DNA of 61,576 nt from Oceanisphaera marina (GCF_014643915.1 NZ_BMKE01000005.1:107124-168699); one strand, 5' to 3'; counted from the stretch's first letter, positions 1 through 10,847 are shown. A program made the numbers and translations. Notes: a model not told the origin generated them from the letters alone.

Positions 1-43
1 CATAACCCGAAGGTCGTCGGTTCAAATCCGGCTCCCGCAACCA
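1..43 (+). tRNA. tRNA-fMet (CAT), 3' part only
   Basis: Cut by the left window edge. The first three bases are the CAT anticodon and the visible part runs through the variable loop, T arm, acceptor 3' strand and encoded CCA. It is identical base for base to the matching part of the three complete copies that follow, so it is the same initiator tRNA. Confidence 0.93.
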
Positions 44-92
44 GCTTAATAGTAATAAAATTGAATTTATTTGTGCAATATCAAGTTATTGG

Positions 93-169
<77 letters not shown>

Positions 170-244
170 CTTGATGCGCATCAGATTTCAATATGTGATA
201 TAGAAAAAGTACTTTATTAAAAGCAATATCAGCAAGTTTATGGA

Positions 245-321
<77 letters not shown>

Positions 322-377
322 ACTTGAATGTGGTATTAGTTTAAAGGTATAGCAAGTAGCAATATGCAAGTCATGGA

Positions 378-454
<77 letters not shown>

Positions 455-653
455 ATTACATGACCCAAGAACACGTAATAAGCCCAATCCCCTCCCCTGT
501 CGTTTCTCTATATTCTTAATACATCCAGTTTAGATTTAGTCTTGTATCTCATTCATTTGAGTGATTTTTGCTGCCTGAAAATCAGGCTCACCAGTCAAGT
601 CGACTTAATTTGGATAAAAGTATTCGACAGTTAAGCTATACCAAGACGTTTTT

Positions 654-672
654 GGTCGAATGAATTCGACCC
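654..672. repeat. Short palindromic repeat, GGTCGAAT/ATTCGACC type
   Basis: GGTCGAATGAATTCGACCC is a near-perfect palindrome in the gap between the tRNA array and zapC. The same core occurs twice more, in inverted orientation, at 15902-15968, so it belongs to a small dispersed family. The rest of 455-722 shows no gene. Confidence 0.6.
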
Positions 673-722
673 TTGTATTGGCTTCTGTTTTCGTCTGACA
701 GCTTAGGGCTGCCCGAAGGGCA

Positions 723-1259
723 TTAACCTACTCGGCGAAGTTCTTGTTCTTGATTATGAGTATCCAGGCTGATGATCCTGTCGTTCATCACCTTGATAGC
801 GCCAAAGGTATTTAACTGCTTGCTGCCTGCCAGTAATTGATCGCCCGACAATGAAATACAGACAGATGCCGAGGGGGAAGTTTCCACCACCATCAAGGTA
901 AGCCATTCGCTACAGATATCCAACGCAATCAGTTCACCCAACTCGGGTTGATGATAATCGGCTTGCGGCTCAAAAAACCAGCTTTGTGGCATCAATGGCT
1001 TGTAAAAACGCGCAACCGCCACCCCATTTAGCGCCGCTTGTACCCGCTGCGCCGAAGAGCTGATCGACGCCAACTTATCGAGAAAATTATAATAGAGCCC
1101 GGTATCTTCTACTGAGAAGCATTGATCTAGTTCGTCTGAACACACCAGATGTTTTTTGAGATAGGGGCTGGTGAACAGCATATCAGCCCCCAAGTCCAGC
1201 ATCAGGTGTCGATCTTCGCCCATAAACCAGCGCCACTGATCATTTGGTTGAAGTAACAT
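723..1259 (-). CDS. zapC: Cell division protein ZapC
   Basis: A cytoplasmic protein of 178 residues that binds FtsZ and promotes bundling of Z-ring filaments. The N-terminus (MLLQPNDQWRWFM, then a run like LMLDLGADMLFTSPYLKK) and the KVMNDRIISL segment near the C-terminus match the ZapC family as remembered. The reading frame opens at a GTG at 1268, but AAGG lies about ten bases before the ATG at 1259 and would overlap the GTG, so I use the ATG. It lies directly downstream of pyrD on the same strand, the same pairing as pyrD-zapC in Escherichia coli. Confidence 0.88.
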   Translation of the reverse strand: MLLQPNDQWRWFMGEDRHLMLDLGADMLFTSPYLKKHLVCSDELDQCFSVEDTGLYYNFLDKLASISSSAQRVQAALNGVAVARFYKPLMPQSWFFEPQADYHQPELGELIALDICSEWLTLMVVETSPSASVCISLSGDQLLAGSKQLNTFGAIKVMNDRIISLDTHNQEQELRRVG

Positions 1260-1318
1260 CCAAGTCACACCTTATGTCGAAAATAAATTATTATGAGATT
1301 TAACAGTCAATATCTCAT

Positions 1319-1346
1319 TTTATATCGCATTTCGCTTAAGGAGCAA
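1319..1346 (-). promoter_or_regulatory. Possible zapC promoter
   Basis: On the minus strand TTGCTC (1341-1346) and TATAAA (1319-1324) are separated by 16 bases in the AT-rich gap between pyrD and zapC. This is pattern matching only; zapC may equally be co-transcribed with pyrD. Confidence 0.3.
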
Positions 1347-1367
1347 ACCTTTATGCAAATAATATGC

Positions 1368-2375
1368 TTAAAGATGGCGCGCAAGCTGTTGAATAAGTGC
1401 GGGGCCCTGGTAAATAAAACCGGAATATATTTGGACCAGACTGGCACCCGCTGCCATCTTTTCTCGGCCTGCGGTTAACGAATCAATACCGCCCACACCA
1501 ATAATAGGCAAGCGACCCGCCAGGCGACGCGATAATTCACTGATCACCAGAGTGCTCTTGTTTTGCACCGGCCGACCACTTAATCCCCCCATTTCATGGG
1601 CATGGGGCAAATCGAATACCAGGTCTCGATCGAGTGTGGTATTGGTGGCAATTACACCGTCTATTTCATAGCGCACCAGACTATCGGCTACTTGCTCTAT
1701 TTCTGCCATCGACAAATCGGGGGCAATTTTAACCAGCAGCGGAACCTGCTTATTATGCCGTTCAGCCAGTGTTCGCTGTTGCTGCTTTAACGACGACAAC
1801 AAATCATCCAGCGCCTCGCCGTATTGCAGGCTGCGCAGACCCGGGGTATTGGGAGATGATATATTCACGGTAATATAGCCAGCATGAACGTAGGCTTTTT
1901 CCATGCAAATCAGATAGTCATCTTTGCCTTGTTCTATGGGAGTGTCTTTATTCTTGCCGATATTAATCCCCAGAACCCCCTGATAACGCGACTGTTTGAC
2001 GTTCTCGATTAAATAGTCGATGCCGTTATTATTAAATCCCATACGGTTGAGAATAGCGTCGGCTTCTTTAATACGAAACAGCCGCGGTTTCTCGTTGCCA
2101 TCCTGGGCGCGTGGCGTCACTGTGCCTATTTCAATAAAGCCGAATCCCATGGCGGCAAAGGCGTCGATGCAATCACCGTTTTTATCCAGCCCGGCAGCCA
2201 GCCCCACTGGATTATCAAATGTCAGTCCCATCAATTCGACCGGATTCACTATTTTAGGCCGACGATACAAGGCCGCCAGCGGACCATGCTGAGTCTTGGC
2301 CAGTCCCTTGATGGTCAGCTCGTGGACATGTTCGGGGTCGCATTGAAAGAGAACAGGTTTTACCAATGAATACAC
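1368..2375 (-). CDS. pyrD: Dihydroorotate dehydrogenase (quinone), class 2
   Basis: Oxidises dihydroorotate to orotate with FMN and passes electrons to membrane quinone, the fourth step of UMP synthesis. The 335-residue length fits class 2 enzymes (E. coli has 336). The N-terminal helix ([16 protein letters not shown]), the FMN/substrate segments [11 protein letters not shown] and NISSPNTPG, and the C-terminal GVGGIDSL are all present. I start at GTG 2375: it follows AAGGACA by six bases and gives the family N-terminus; the upstream part of the open frame runs through the gdhB terminator. The gap to gdhB is only 62 nt and is almost filled by that terminator. Confidence 0.95.
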   Translation of the reverse strand: MYSLVKPVLFQCDPEHVHELTIKGLAKTQHGPLAALYRRPKIVNPVELMGLTFDNPVGLAAGLDKNGDCIDAFAAMGFGFIEIGTVTPRAQDGNEKPRLFRIKEADAILNRMGFNNNGIDYLIENVKQSRYQGVLGINIGKNKDTPIEQGKDDYLICMEKAYVHAGYITVNISSPNTPGLRSLQYGEALDDLLSSLKQQQRTLAERHNKQVPLLVKIAPDLSMAEIEQVADSLVRYEIDGVIATNTTLDRDLVFDLPHAHEMGGLSGRPVQNKSTLVISELSRRLAGRLPIIGVGGIDSLTAGREKMAAGASLVQIYSGFIYQGPALIQQLARHL

Positions 2376-2390
2376 GTGTTTTGTCCTTAT

Positions 2391-2419
2391 AAAAAAGCCC
2401 CGGTCATGGCCGGGGCTTT
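2391..2419 (-). terminator. Intrinsic terminator after gdhB
   Basis: GCCCCGG and CCGGGGC (2397-2416) form a stem extended by A/T pairs, followed on the minus strand by six Ts (2391-2396). It lies 19 nt after the gdhB stop, and its T-run ends only a few bases before the pyrD Shine-Dalgarno sequence. Confidence 0.85.
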
Positions 2420-2437
2420 GTGCACTACACCGTGAAA

Positions 2438-5400
2438 TTAAACGGCGTTCATACAATTAAGATGAAGCAGATTCAGCTCGCGCAGGGCGACTGAAAATTG
2501 AGCAAACTCATGAGTGCCCGATGCTTTAAAGTCAGCCAGCAGATGGCGCCAGCGATTTAACAATTGCTCATGCTCATCCAGCCATTGGTCGAGCATACTA
2601 GCGCATTCATCCTTGGCTTTACAGTGTTTCAATACCACGGCGGTAAGGCTACGCTGTTGATAATCCAGATCTTCTCTAAAGGCCGCGCGCGCCAATGCCT
2701 GCCAATGATTGGTGACCGCCTGGTGATTGATTTGCTCCAGGAACCAGTGCAGCTCGAGTTCGGCACCGAGGCGGAAGTACAACTCGGCCACCACCTTGAT
2801 GTCGCGGTCTTGCTCGGCGGCAACCTGTGCCAGATCCAGTGCCGAAAACAAACTGCTCATGTGCGACACGCGCTCTGCGACGGAGGTTGGCACACCCTGC
2901 TCTTCAAGTACCGTCACATCCTGTTTGATTTCGCTGGCTTCCGACTCCACCATGGCCTGGTAAAGATGACCAGACAAGGCAGCATAGGCTGGTTTAAACT
3001 GCGCGATCGTTTGCTCTATGCTCAGGCTGCGATTACGTGAGCGCAAGAACCAGCGTGTGGCGCGACGTACCATACGGCGTATCTGATAAAACATATGCAG
3101 TTGGGTATCGGCCGATACCTGGTTATCCAGGGCTTCAATGTCACGCAACAGGGTATCCATGCCAAATACTTCACGGGCAATCATGAAGCTGATGGCAATG
3201 TCACAGACGCTGGCGCCGGTTTCATCCTGCAAACGCTTGACGAAGTTAAAGCCCATGTCGTTGACCATGATATTGGCCAACCGGGTGGCAATAATTTCGC
3301 TACGCAACGGATGCTTCATCAGGGCGTCACCAAATTTGGCCACCAGCTTATCCGGCATACTCATTGGCAATAACCGGGCAATATAGTCGTTGTCGGTCAG
3401 CTCGGGTACATTGAGCATGTCTTTTAACACCATTTTGCCGTAGGCCACCAGTATCGCCAGCTCGGGGCGGGTCAGACCGCGACCGGCGGCCATGCGCTCG
3501 GCAATCTCTTCGTCACTGGGCAAATATTCCAGCTGGCGATCCAGTTTACCTTCACGCTCCAGCCACTGAATAAAGTGCTGATGTTCCTTCAGTGGGCCCG
3601 CGCCTCTGTGTTCGGTAATGGAGATGGTTTGAGACTGTCGATAGGCATTGGTCAATACTATGTCGGTTACGTCGTCGGTCATGTCATGCAGCAACTGATT
3701 ACGATGCTTCATGGTCAGTTCACCCTTGTCGACCAGGGTATTGAGCAGAATCTTGATATTGACTTCGTTATCCGAACAGTCAACACCGCCGACGTTGTCG
3801 GTAAAGTCGGTATTGATGCGCCCACCTGTGCTTGCATATTCAATGCGGCCCAGTTGCGTGCACCCCAGATTACCGCCCTCGCCCACGATGCGCACACGCA
3901 GATCGCCACCGTTTACGCGCACCGCGTCATTGGCCCGATCGCCTACATCACTGTCGGTTTCGCGCTTCGATTTCACATAGGTGCCGATGCCACCGTTCCA
4001 CAGCAAATCCACTTCGGCCATTAACAGGTGGCGGATCACTTCGGTCGGGGTCAGCGTCGATTTTTCGGTGTCCAGTAGCGTCTTCATTTGCGGGCTAAGC
4101 TTGACTGACTTGGCCGAGCGCTCAAACACACCGCCACCTTCGGAGATCAAACTGGCATCATAATCGGTCCAGCTTGAACCCGGGGTATTGAATAACCGCT
4201 CGCGCTCTTTAAAGCTGCTTGCCGCATCCGGATTGGGGTCGATAAAAATATGCAGATGGTTAAAGGCACCTACCAGCTTGGTATGAGTAGAGCGCAACAT
4301 ACCGTTACCAAACACGTCGCCGGCCATGTCACCTATGGCCACCGCCGTGAAGTCGGTTGTCTGGCAATCAATACCCACTTCCCGGAAGTGACGCTTGACC
4401 GATTCCCAGCCGCCGCGCGCGGTAATGCCCATTTTCTTGTGGTCGTAGCCCACAGAGCCACCCGACGCAAAGGCATCACCCAGCCAGTGGCCGTATTCGG
4501 CACTGATTTCGTTGGCAATATCCGAGAACGATGCCGTGCCTTTATCCGCGGCGACGACCAGATAGTAGTCGTCTTCGTCGTGGCGTACCACGTCTTTGGC
4601 CGGAATCACCTCGCCATCAATGATGTTGTCGGTCACATCCAACAGCGCACGAATAAACAAGCGATAGCAATTTTTGCCTTCGTTGAGGAAGGCGGCGCGA
4701 TCACCCATTGGCAGTTGCTTGCACACGAAGCCGCCTTTGGCGCCAACCGGTACAATAACGGTGTTTTTAACTTGCTGCGCCTTGACCAGACCCAGCACTT
4801 CGGTACGAAAATCTTCACGACGATCCGACCAGCGCAAGCCGCCTCGAGCCACCTTGCCCCAGCGTAAGTGCACCCCTTCTACCCGTGGTGAGTACACGAA
4901 AATTTCAAACTTGGGCAATGGCAACGGCATGTCGCTGATGGTTTCCGGCGCCAGCTTGAAGGAAATATACGCTTTTGAAGTACCGTCTTTGGCGGTTTGA
5001 TAGAAGTTGGTGCGCAGTGTGGCTTCTATCATTTCCATATAACGGCGAATAATACGGTCGTCGTCCAGGTTGGCCACTTTATCCAGTTCGCTAATCAACT
5101 GCTGATGTAGTGCGCGCTGCTGGTCGGCATCCTGCTTGATGGTCAGCGAAAAACGCTGCTCAAACAGATTGAATAACAACTCGGCCAGCTGCGGATAACG
5201 GGACAGGGTTTCTTCTATGTAGCTTTGGCTGAAGGTCACACCGGTCTGGCGCATATATTTGGCATAGGCACGCAGTATGCTGACTTCACGGCCGCTCATG
5301 TCGGTGGCCAGCACCAGACGGTTGAAGCCGTCATTTTCCAGCTCGTTGTTCCATACCTGAGCAAATGCCTGTTGAAAACGCTGCTGATAATGATCCAGAT

Positions 5401-7273
5401 CCAGTGGCGCCCCTGTGTAGTACATGGAAAAGTCGAGCACCCAGAAGGTTTCGCCGCCACATTCTATTCTATGAGGGGTTTCACCAATGACCCGCAGTCC
5501 CATGTTTTCAAGCATGGGCAGCACATCGGATAAATGAATCGGCTCGGCTCTGTGATACAGCTTGAGACGCACTCGATTAGAGTCGTGCTGCTCTTCCTGG
5601 GCCCGATAAAACAGCATGCCAAGCGGGTTGTTATCGCTTAGCGCTTCGAGTTTTTCGATATCGGCCACCGCAGAGCCCGGCATCACACTTTCGGTATAAG
5701 CACGCGGAAAGGCATTATCGTATTTACCGGATAACCGCTTGCCTTCGGCTTCACCAAAACTCACGGTTAACGACTGCGCCAGCTTATCTTCCCAACTGCG
5801 GGCCGCTTCAATCAGGTTCGCCTGAATTTCGTTCACATCAATATCCATTGCGTTGTTTGCTACCCGAATTAAATAATGGGTACGAGCCAATACGCCTTCG
5901 GAAAAGTAGGTGGTAAATTCCACTTCTTCTTCCGAACCAAAATAACGTTGCAGAATACCCTGGGTTTTTTCCCGCAGGGCAGTGTTGTAACGCTCTTTGG
6001 TCACATACACCATGCAGGAAAAAAAGCGGCCAAATAAATCACGGCGCACAAACAGCCGTGTCATATCCCGCTCTTGCATCGCCAGTACACCCATACCGAT
6101 ATCTCTCAGCTCTTTTTCGGTAGCCTGGATCAATTCGTCTCTGGGATAGGTTTCCAGAATATTCAACAGGGCTTTATAGGCATGAGAGCCCGGCTCCAGA
6201 TCCGAGCCGGCCAGAATACGTTTCAGCTTGGCGCCAATCAGTGGAATATCCATGGCACTGGTATTATAGATATTGGAAGCATACAGACCGATAAAACGGT
6301 CTTCACCCACCACATTGCCTTGCTCATCAAAACGTTTGATACCGATATAATCGATATAAGACGGGCGGTGAACCCGAGACTTGTGGTTGGTTTTGGTCAG
6401 GATCAGAATATCATTGCTTAACGCCGCTTCACGGGCCGTGCTGGTCATGCTGCTGAGCTTAAGGACGTCGCCCTGCTGGATATTACGCAGCAACCCCAGA
6501 CTGGTATCGAGTTCGGGCACCAGCTCATGATCATCTTTCACCGCTTTCAGGTGATACCGGCGATAACCCATCAGGGTAAATTTGTGATCGGCCATCCAGT
6601 TCAAAAAGTCCAGAGTCTCCTGCAAACTTTCCGGGTGCACGCCTACGGCCTGCTTGGGCAAAGCTTCAATAATATCGTTCAACCGCCCGACCATGGGCTG
6701 CCAGTCTCCGACCATTTGCAGTACTTCATCGACCACAGACTGCAGTTCATCTTTTAGCTGGTTGCGGGTATCGGCTTTTGGCAATCTGTCTATTTCAATC
6801 AGAAACGCGGTTTCTGCACTGTGTTCTTGCCCCTGATCGGTCGCGCCCAGTATTTGCTGCAACTGGCCTTGCTTGTTGCGTACCAGATGCATGGGTTGAT
6901 GAAGCATCAAATGGGAGGTAATGCCCATACGCGTGAGTACCATGCGAATGGAATCGACTAAAAACGGGGCATCTTTGGTAATCAGCTCGACTATGGTGTG
7001 CGGGGACTGCCAGCCATGGCGCGCAAGTTCGGGGTTGTATACCCGAACATGAGGGGTGCTTTCACTGCGGATTTCGAATGCGCTCCACAGGCTGATGGCG
7101 GCACCATACAAGTCGCTGTCGTTGCGGTGGTGTAAATCGTGATGAGTAATGCCGCTGTATAACTTGCTGACGAAGGTATTAACCAGGTCCGCGGTTTTTT
7201 CAGGAAATTTTTCCGCCACCAACTGGTTGACGTTTTCGAGTAATACGGACCTTGCTGCGTCTTTAAATATCAT
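2438..7273 (-). CDS. gdhB: NAD-specific glutamate dehydrogenase, large (180 kDa) class
   Basis: A cytoplasmic enzyme that oxidatively deaminates glutamate to 2-oxoglutarate and ammonia with NAD. At 1611 residues it has the length of the large bacterial class, with a long N-terminal regulatory region, a catalytic dehydrogenase core in the second half ([52 protein letters not shown]) and a C-terminal helical part. The frame opens at 7324, but the ATG at 7273 has GAGGAAG eight bases upstream and begins [10 protein letters not shown], so I use it. It is transcribed alone, ends in a strong terminator and is followed by pyrD. The symbol follows Pseudomonas usage. Confidence 0.95.
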   Translation of the reverse strand: MIFKDAARSVLLENVNQLVAEKFPEKTADLVNTFVSKLYSGITHHDLHHRNDSDLYGAAISLWSAFEIRSESTPHVRVYNPELARHGWQSPHTIVELITKDAPFLVDSIRMVLTRMGITSHLMLHQPMHLVRNKQGQLQQILGATDQGQEHSAETAFLIEIDRLPKADTRNQLKDELQSVVDEVLQMVGDWQPMVGRLNDIIEALPKQAVGVHPESLQETLDFLNWMADHKFTLMGYRRYHLKAVKDDHELVPELDTSLGLLRNIQQGDVLKLSSMTSTAREAALSNDILILTKTNHKSRVHRPSYIDYIGIKRFDEQGNVVGEDRFIGLYASNIYNTSAMDIPLIGAKLKRILAGSDLEPGSHAYKALLNILETYPRDELIQATEKELRDIGMGVLAMQERDMTRLFVRRDLFGRFFSCMVYVTKERYNTALREKTQGILQRYFGSEEEVEFTTYFSEGVLARTHYLIRVANNAMDIDVNEIQANLIEAARSWEDKLAQSLTVSFGEAEGKRLSGKYDNAFPRAYTESVMPGSAVADIEKLEALSDNNPLGMLFYRAQEEQHDSNRVRLKLYHRAEPIHLSDVLPMLENMGLRVIGETPHRIECGGETFWVLDFSMYYTGAPLDLDHYQQRFQQAFAQVWNNELENDGFNRLVLATDMSGREVSILRAYAKYMRQTGVTFSQSYIEETLSRYPQLAELLFNLFEQRFSLTIKQDADQQRALHQQLISELDKVANLDDDRIIRRYMEMIEATLRTNFYQTAKDGTSKAYISFKLAPETISDMPLPLPKFEIFVYSPRVEGVHLRWGKVARGGLRWSDRREDFRTEVLGLVKAQQVKNTVIVPVGAKGGFVCKQLPMGDRAAFLNEGKNCYRLFIRALLDVTDNIIDGEVIPAKDVVRHDEDDYYLVVAADKGTASFSDIANEISAEYGHWLGDAFASGGSVGYDHKKMGITARGGWESVKRHFREVGIDCQTTDFTAVAIGDMAGDVFGNGMLRSTHTKLVGAFNHLHIFIDPNPDAASSFKERERLFNTPGSSWTDYDASLISEGGGVFERSAKSVKLSPQMKTLLDTEKSTLTPTEVIRHLLMAEVDLLWNGGIGTYVKSKRETDSDVGDRANDAVRVNGGDLRVRIVGEGGNLGCTQLGRIEYASTGGRINTDFTDNVGGVDCSDNEVNIKILLNTLVDKGELTMKHRNQLLHDMTDDVTDIVLTNAYRQSQTISITEHRGAGPLKEHQHFIQWLEREGKLDRQLEYLPSDEEIAERMAAGRGLTRPELAILVAYGKMVLKDMLNVPELTDNDYIARLLPMSMPDKLVAKFGDALMKHPLRSEIIATRLANIMVNDMGFNFVKRLQDETGASVCDIAISFMIAREVFGMDTLLRDIEALDNQVSADTQLHMFYQIRRMVRRATRWFLRSRNRSLSIEQTIAQFKPAYAALSGHLYQAMVESEASEIKQDVTVLEEQGVPTSVAERVSHMSSLFSALDLAQVAAEQDRDIKVVAELYFRLGAELELHWFLEQINHQAVTNHWQALARAAFREDLDYQQRSLTAVVLKHCKAKDECASMLDQWLDEHEQLLNRWRHLLADFKASGTHEFAQFSVALRELNLLHLNCMNAV

Positions 7274-7526
7274 GGTGTTATCTTCCTCGGATACAGGCAA
7301 TGACCATGGGGGCTCTAGCCCCAACAGGATTTAGCCAGTGTAAGCCTGCCCTATTTTGAATGCGAGTAAAGCCGAGGAAAAAGATGTCAAAATATGGGTT
7401 TGATCACTGCTGGGCATAATATAGCCATAGCCATAAGTTGCTATTATAAAAAGGGATTTCATCCACCTATGAATAATTCCCTGCTCGTACTGAATAGTTA
7501 TGTAGCAGTGACATTGCCGCCAAATA
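7274..7526. other. Intergenic DNA upstream of gdhB
   Basis: AT-richer DNA between the gdhB start and the repeat element at 7527. No convincing gene was seen. The minus-strand frame at 7331-7720 crosses into the repeat element and resembles no known protein. Confidence 0.5.
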
Positions 7527-7888
7527 ATACCAATTTGAATAAAGATCTGACCATTTTTAAACCCGAGCTCAGAGACAACACAGTCGCCTTCCACGACACG
7601 CCATGAACTCATCCCTGAGGGCTCGGGAAATGCCATCCATGGCATTTCACGGTCGTGGGAGTCGATCTCTGTTGCCTCTTCTCGAGCATCGAGTTGTCTG
7701 TAGACGGCGCTAACAGCCAACGCCGGTGCATCAAGATGGACAAAGGGATCTGCTCAGCCGACCATCCGCGCCACGGATGGCGCGGCTGAGCCTCCATGGA
7801 GGGATACACGGCGAGTCGGGGGAGCAGGCACTTTGTCCGACCTTTTGTAGAACAACCAAATAGATCAGTTATTTAATCTGTTTGGTAT
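7527..7888. repeat. MITE-like dispersed element, long copy
   Basis: About 362 bp bounded by imperfect terminal inverted repeats: ATACCAATTTGAATAAAGAT on the left and, read in reverse complement, ATACCAAACAGATTAAATAA on the right (18 of the first 24 positions agree). The interior holds no transposase and several hairpins: 7627-7648 (10-bp arms), 7752-7791 (CTCAGCCG and CCATCCG arms) and the palindrome 7791-7802. The right end shares 25 identical bases (7855-7879) with the short copy at 36436-36460. A non-autonomous mobile or regulatory element is the best description. No clear target duplication is visible. Confidence 0.7.
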
Positions 7889-7908
7889 AAGCTGGCGATG
7901 CAATAAAT

Positions 7909-7940
7909 AAAAAAGCCTGTGTCGATAATACGACACAGGC
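7909..7940 (-). terminator. Intrinsic terminator after the pepN-DUF2835 unit
   Basis: Perfect 10-bp arms GCCTGTGTCG/CGACACAGGC (7915-7940) with a 6-nt loop, followed on the minus strand by six Ts and an AT-rich tail. It lies 35 nt past the DUF2835 stop. Confidence 0.92.
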
Positions 7941-7975
7941 TTGCCAAAGGTTGTTAATACCTGATGGCTTTGGTA

Positions 7976-8197
7976 TTACGCCAACCGGTCAAGCCGCTGT
8001 AATTGCTGCTCGCCATTAAGCTCTATTTCAAAACGGCCATTAAGACCGTCATGCCCCACAAAACTGCGAAAGTGGTGCAGAGCCACCTGCAAACGCACGC
8101 CTTGCTCGGTGACCACAGACAGGGCTGCAGTGCGCCCCTGATAGTATTGCAACAGCTGCGCCCGCGAGATGGCAAGCCGAAAACGCAGCCGGCGCAT
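7976..8197 (-). CDS. DUF2835 family protein
   Basis: A small protein of 73 residues. The pattern of an N-terminal beta segment (RRLRFRLAIS), LLQYYQGRTAALSV, a central GVRLQVALHHFRSFV and the closing GLNGRFEIELN matches the DUF2835 family as remembered. No function is established. It has no signal peptide or membrane segment and is rich in basic residues. Its ATG overlaps the pepN stop as TAATG, so translation is probably coupled to pepN, and the shared terminator at 7909-7940 ends the unit. Confidence 0.8.
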   Translation of the reverse strand: MRRLRFRLAISRAQLLQYYQGRTAALSVVTEQGVRLQVALHHFRSFVGHDGLNGRFEIELNGEQQLQRLDRLA

Positions 8198-10803
8198 TAT
8201 GCCTGTGCCTTGCTGATTTTCTCAAACAAGTCACGTGATAGATCCGGCAATGCCATCAACTGCTGCAGTCGGGCTTTAATCAGCCCCTGGCGCGCATCAT
8301 CCAGCCGTGCAAACTGGATCAGCGGGGTGATCAGCCGTGACGCCACCTGAGGATTGCTCTTGTTAAGCTGCATAAGTACCGATACCAGCAAGTCATAACC
8401 CGCCCCGTCCAGTCGATGAAACTGCAACGGATTCCCCATGATGAAGGCGCCCACGACCGCCCGCACTCTATTGGGATTATTCATGCTGAAAGTGGGGTGT
8501 GCCATCAGCTGTTCGATGCGTGCCAGGGTATCATCACCCGGCGCAGTGGCTTGCAGGCGGAACCAGTTGTCCAGCACCAGACCATCTTGTTGCCATTTGC
8601 CTTCAAAGTCCGCCAGCATGGCGCCCGCTTCTCCAAGCTCGGCCTTGACCGCGGCTTTCATGGCCGCCAGGGTATCGGTCATGTTATCGGCAGCCTGATA
8701 CTGCTGCTGCACCCGATGCGCCTCGCCGGCCAGCGCCAGATATCCCAGCGCGACATTTTTCATGGCGCGTCTGGCAATATCCTGATGATCGATACGATAT
8801 TCGCCCGTCTGGTTCTGTTCATAGATCTGCAACCATAATGGCTGCAAGGCCATGGCCAGCTCTTTATGCAAGAGTTCGTGCACCTGGCCCAGCAAGTCGA
8901 TATCCACCTGCTCAAACAGCTCCAGCAAACTGCCGATATCAGGCAGAGTCAGCATTTGAGCCTGCAAGGCCTTATCGAGAGTCGGGTCTTCCAGTGTAGT
9001 GCGAAACACGTCCAGCAGCGGCCTGGGGATCACTGCCTGCTCCTGGCGTTGCAAGCGCAAAACATTATCACGCACCGCCTTGTTAATTAGCATTTGTACT
9101 GCGTCCCAGCGCACGAACTCGTCAATGCTGTGTTTGGCCAGCAAGGTGAGCTGTTCGTCGCTGTAGGGATAATCCAGCTTCACCGGCGCAGAAAAGCCCT
9201 GCAGCAAGGCGGGTGTCGGCTTAGACGGCACCTGTTCAAACACAAACTGCTGCTCGTCTTCCTGCACGTCCAGCACAGGCCCGACAAGCTCGCCAGCCAT
9301 CATCAGTGTGAGCGGCTCGCCCTGCTCGGTATACAGAGCCAGACTCAGGGGAATATGCAGCGGCAGCTTTTGCGGCTGGTCAGCCGTGGCCGGGGTGTGC
9401 TGGCGAACGGTCAAGGTATAGCGCTGCCGTGCGGCATCGTACTCATCGGTAACGGTCAACACCGGCGTGCCTGCCTGACTATACCAGCGGGAAAAACGAG
9501 CAAGATCACGGCCACTGGCTTCACTCATGGCCGCCACAAAATCGTCACAGGTCGCCGCCTGACCGTCAAAACGCTGTAAATACAGCGCCAGTCCGCGCTG
9601 AAATGCCTGCTCACCCAACAGGGTATGCAGCATGCGGATCACTTCAGCGCCCTTTTCATACACGGTCAGGGTATAGAAATTGTTCATTTCTATCACCGCA
9701 TCGGGGCGTATGGGGTGCGCCATGGGGCCGGCATCTTCGGCAAACTGGGGACCACGCATGATACGCACATTCTGAATGCGGTTGACGGTACGCGAGCCCA
9801 GATCGGACGAGAATTCCTGATCACGGAACACCGTCAGCCCTTCTTTCAGTGACAACTGAAACCAGTCACGACAGGTAACGCGATTACCAGTCCAGTTATG
9901 AAAGTATTCATGGCCGATCACCCGTTCAACATCCAGGTAATCGTTATCGGTGGCGGTCTTGGGATCGGCCAGCACGAACTTGGCGTTAAAGACATTCAGG
10001 CCCTTGTTTTCCATGGCGCCCATATTGAAAAAATCCACCGCCACTATCATGTAGATATCGAGATCGTATTCCAGATGGCAGCGCTGCTCATCCCAGGCCA
10101 TGGACGCTTTCAGGCTGTCCATGGCGTGTCCGGCGCGGTGCAGATTGCCCTGATCGACAAAAATTTCCAAGGCCACTTCTCGGCCACTCAGGGTGGTGTA
10201 GCTATCGCGTAATACATCAAAGTCACCGGCTACCAGGGCAAATAAATAGGCAGGTTTGGGAAATGGGTCTTGCCACTGTACCCAATGACGACCATCGTCC
10301 AGACTACCCTGATCGATTCGGTTACCGTTGGACAGCAGATAAGGATACGCCTCGGCATCGGCGGTAATACGGGTACTAAAGCGCGCCAGTACATCGGGGC
10401 GGTCCAGATAAAAAGTAATGCGCCGAAAGCCCTGAGCCTCGCACTGGGTACAAAAGGCCGAGCCTGACTTGTACAGCCCTTCAAGCGCCGTATTGGCGGC
10501 CGGATCGATCAGGGTTTTAATGGTCAGAACAAAGGTTTCCGGCAGCTGAGACAAAATAAGGCTGTTGTCGGTCTGCTGGTATTGAGTAATGTCTACGCCA
10601 TTGACGGCCACCTGCAACAGCTCAAGCTGTTCGCCATCCAGCACCAGGGGCTCATCGTGCTCACCATTGCGCCGCACCCGACTGATGGCCACCACTTCGG
10701 TGGCATGGTCGTGCAGCTGAATGTCCAGATCCAGAGTATCAATCCAGTAATGAGGGGGCTGATAATCTTCGCGATATTGTACTTGCGGTTTTATTTGAGT
10801 CAT
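8197..10803 (-). CDS. pepN: Aminopeptidase N (M1 family)
   Basis: A zinc metallo-aminopeptidase that removes N-terminal residues from peptides late in cytoplasmic protein turnover. The 868 residues match the family length. The exopeptidase motif GAMEN is at 262-266 and the zinc site HEYFH at 298-302, with the third ligand Glu at about 321 in KEGLTVF. The C-terminal half is helical, as in M1 enzymes. The ATG at 10803 gives the family N-terminus, although its Shine-Dalgarno sequence is weak. It is followed without a gap by the DUF2835 gene. Confidence 0.97.
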   Translation of the reverse strand: MTQIKPQVQYREDYQPPHYWIDTLDLDIQLHDHATEVVAISRVRRNGEHDEPLVLDGEQLELLQVAVNGVDITQYQQTDNSLILSQLPETFVLTIKTLIDPAANTALEGLYKSGSAFCTQCEAQGFRRITFYLDRPDVLARFSTRITADAEAYPYLLSNGNRIDQGSLDDGRHWVQWQDPFPKPAYLFALVAGDFDVLRDSYTTLSGREVALEIFVDQGNLHRAGHAMDSLKASMAWDEQRCHLEYDLDIYMIVAVDFFNMGAMENKGLNVFNAKFVLADPKTATDNDYLDVERVIGHEYFHNWTGNRVTCRDWFQLSLKEGLTVFRDQEFSSDLGSRTVNRIQNVRIMRGPQFAEDAGPMAHPIRPDAVIEMNNFYTLTVYEKGAEVIRMLHTLLGEQAFQRGLALYLQRFDGQAATCDDFVAAMSEASGRDLARFSRWYSQAGTPVLTVTDEYDAARQRYTLTVRQHTPATADQPQKLPLHIPLSLALYTEQGEPLTLMMAGELVGPVLDVQEDEQQFVFEQVPSKPTPALLQGFSAPVKLDYPYSDEQLTLLAKHSIDEFVRWDAVQMLINKAVRDNVLRLQRQEQAVIPRPLLDVFRTTLEDPTLDKALQAQMLTLPDIGSLLELFEQVDIDLLGQVHELLHKELAMALQPLWLQIYEQNQTGEYRIDHQDIARRAMKNVALGYLALAGEAHRVQQQYQAADNMTDTLAAMKAAVKAELGEAGAMLADFEGKWQQDGLVLDNWFRLQATAPGDDTLARIEQLMAHPTFSMNNPNRVRAVVGAFIMGNPLQFHRLDGAGYDLLVSVLMQLNKSNPQVASRLITPLIQFARLDDARQGLIKARLQQLMALPDLSRDLFEKISKAQA

Positions 10804-10847
10804 GGCGGAGATCTCGTCAAAGTCGTAGCAGGGGCTTTAAATAGGAA

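Noticed and set aside
1293-1478. Small plus-strand frame with an AAGGAG before an internal ATG (about 1352)
   Set aside because: It runs into pyrD on the opposite strand and the product has no resemblance to a known protein. The AAGGAG is probably chance.
3575-4024. 149-codon plus-strand frame inside gdhB, and several similar ones through 4867
   Set aside because: All are antisense to the glutamate dehydrogenase, whose conserved catalytic motifs cover this stretch.
7331-7720. 129-codon minus-strand frame upstream of gdhB
   Set aside because: It runs across the end of the MITE-like element and out into AT-rich DNA. No domain, no good ribosome-binding site; part of the product comes from the repeat.
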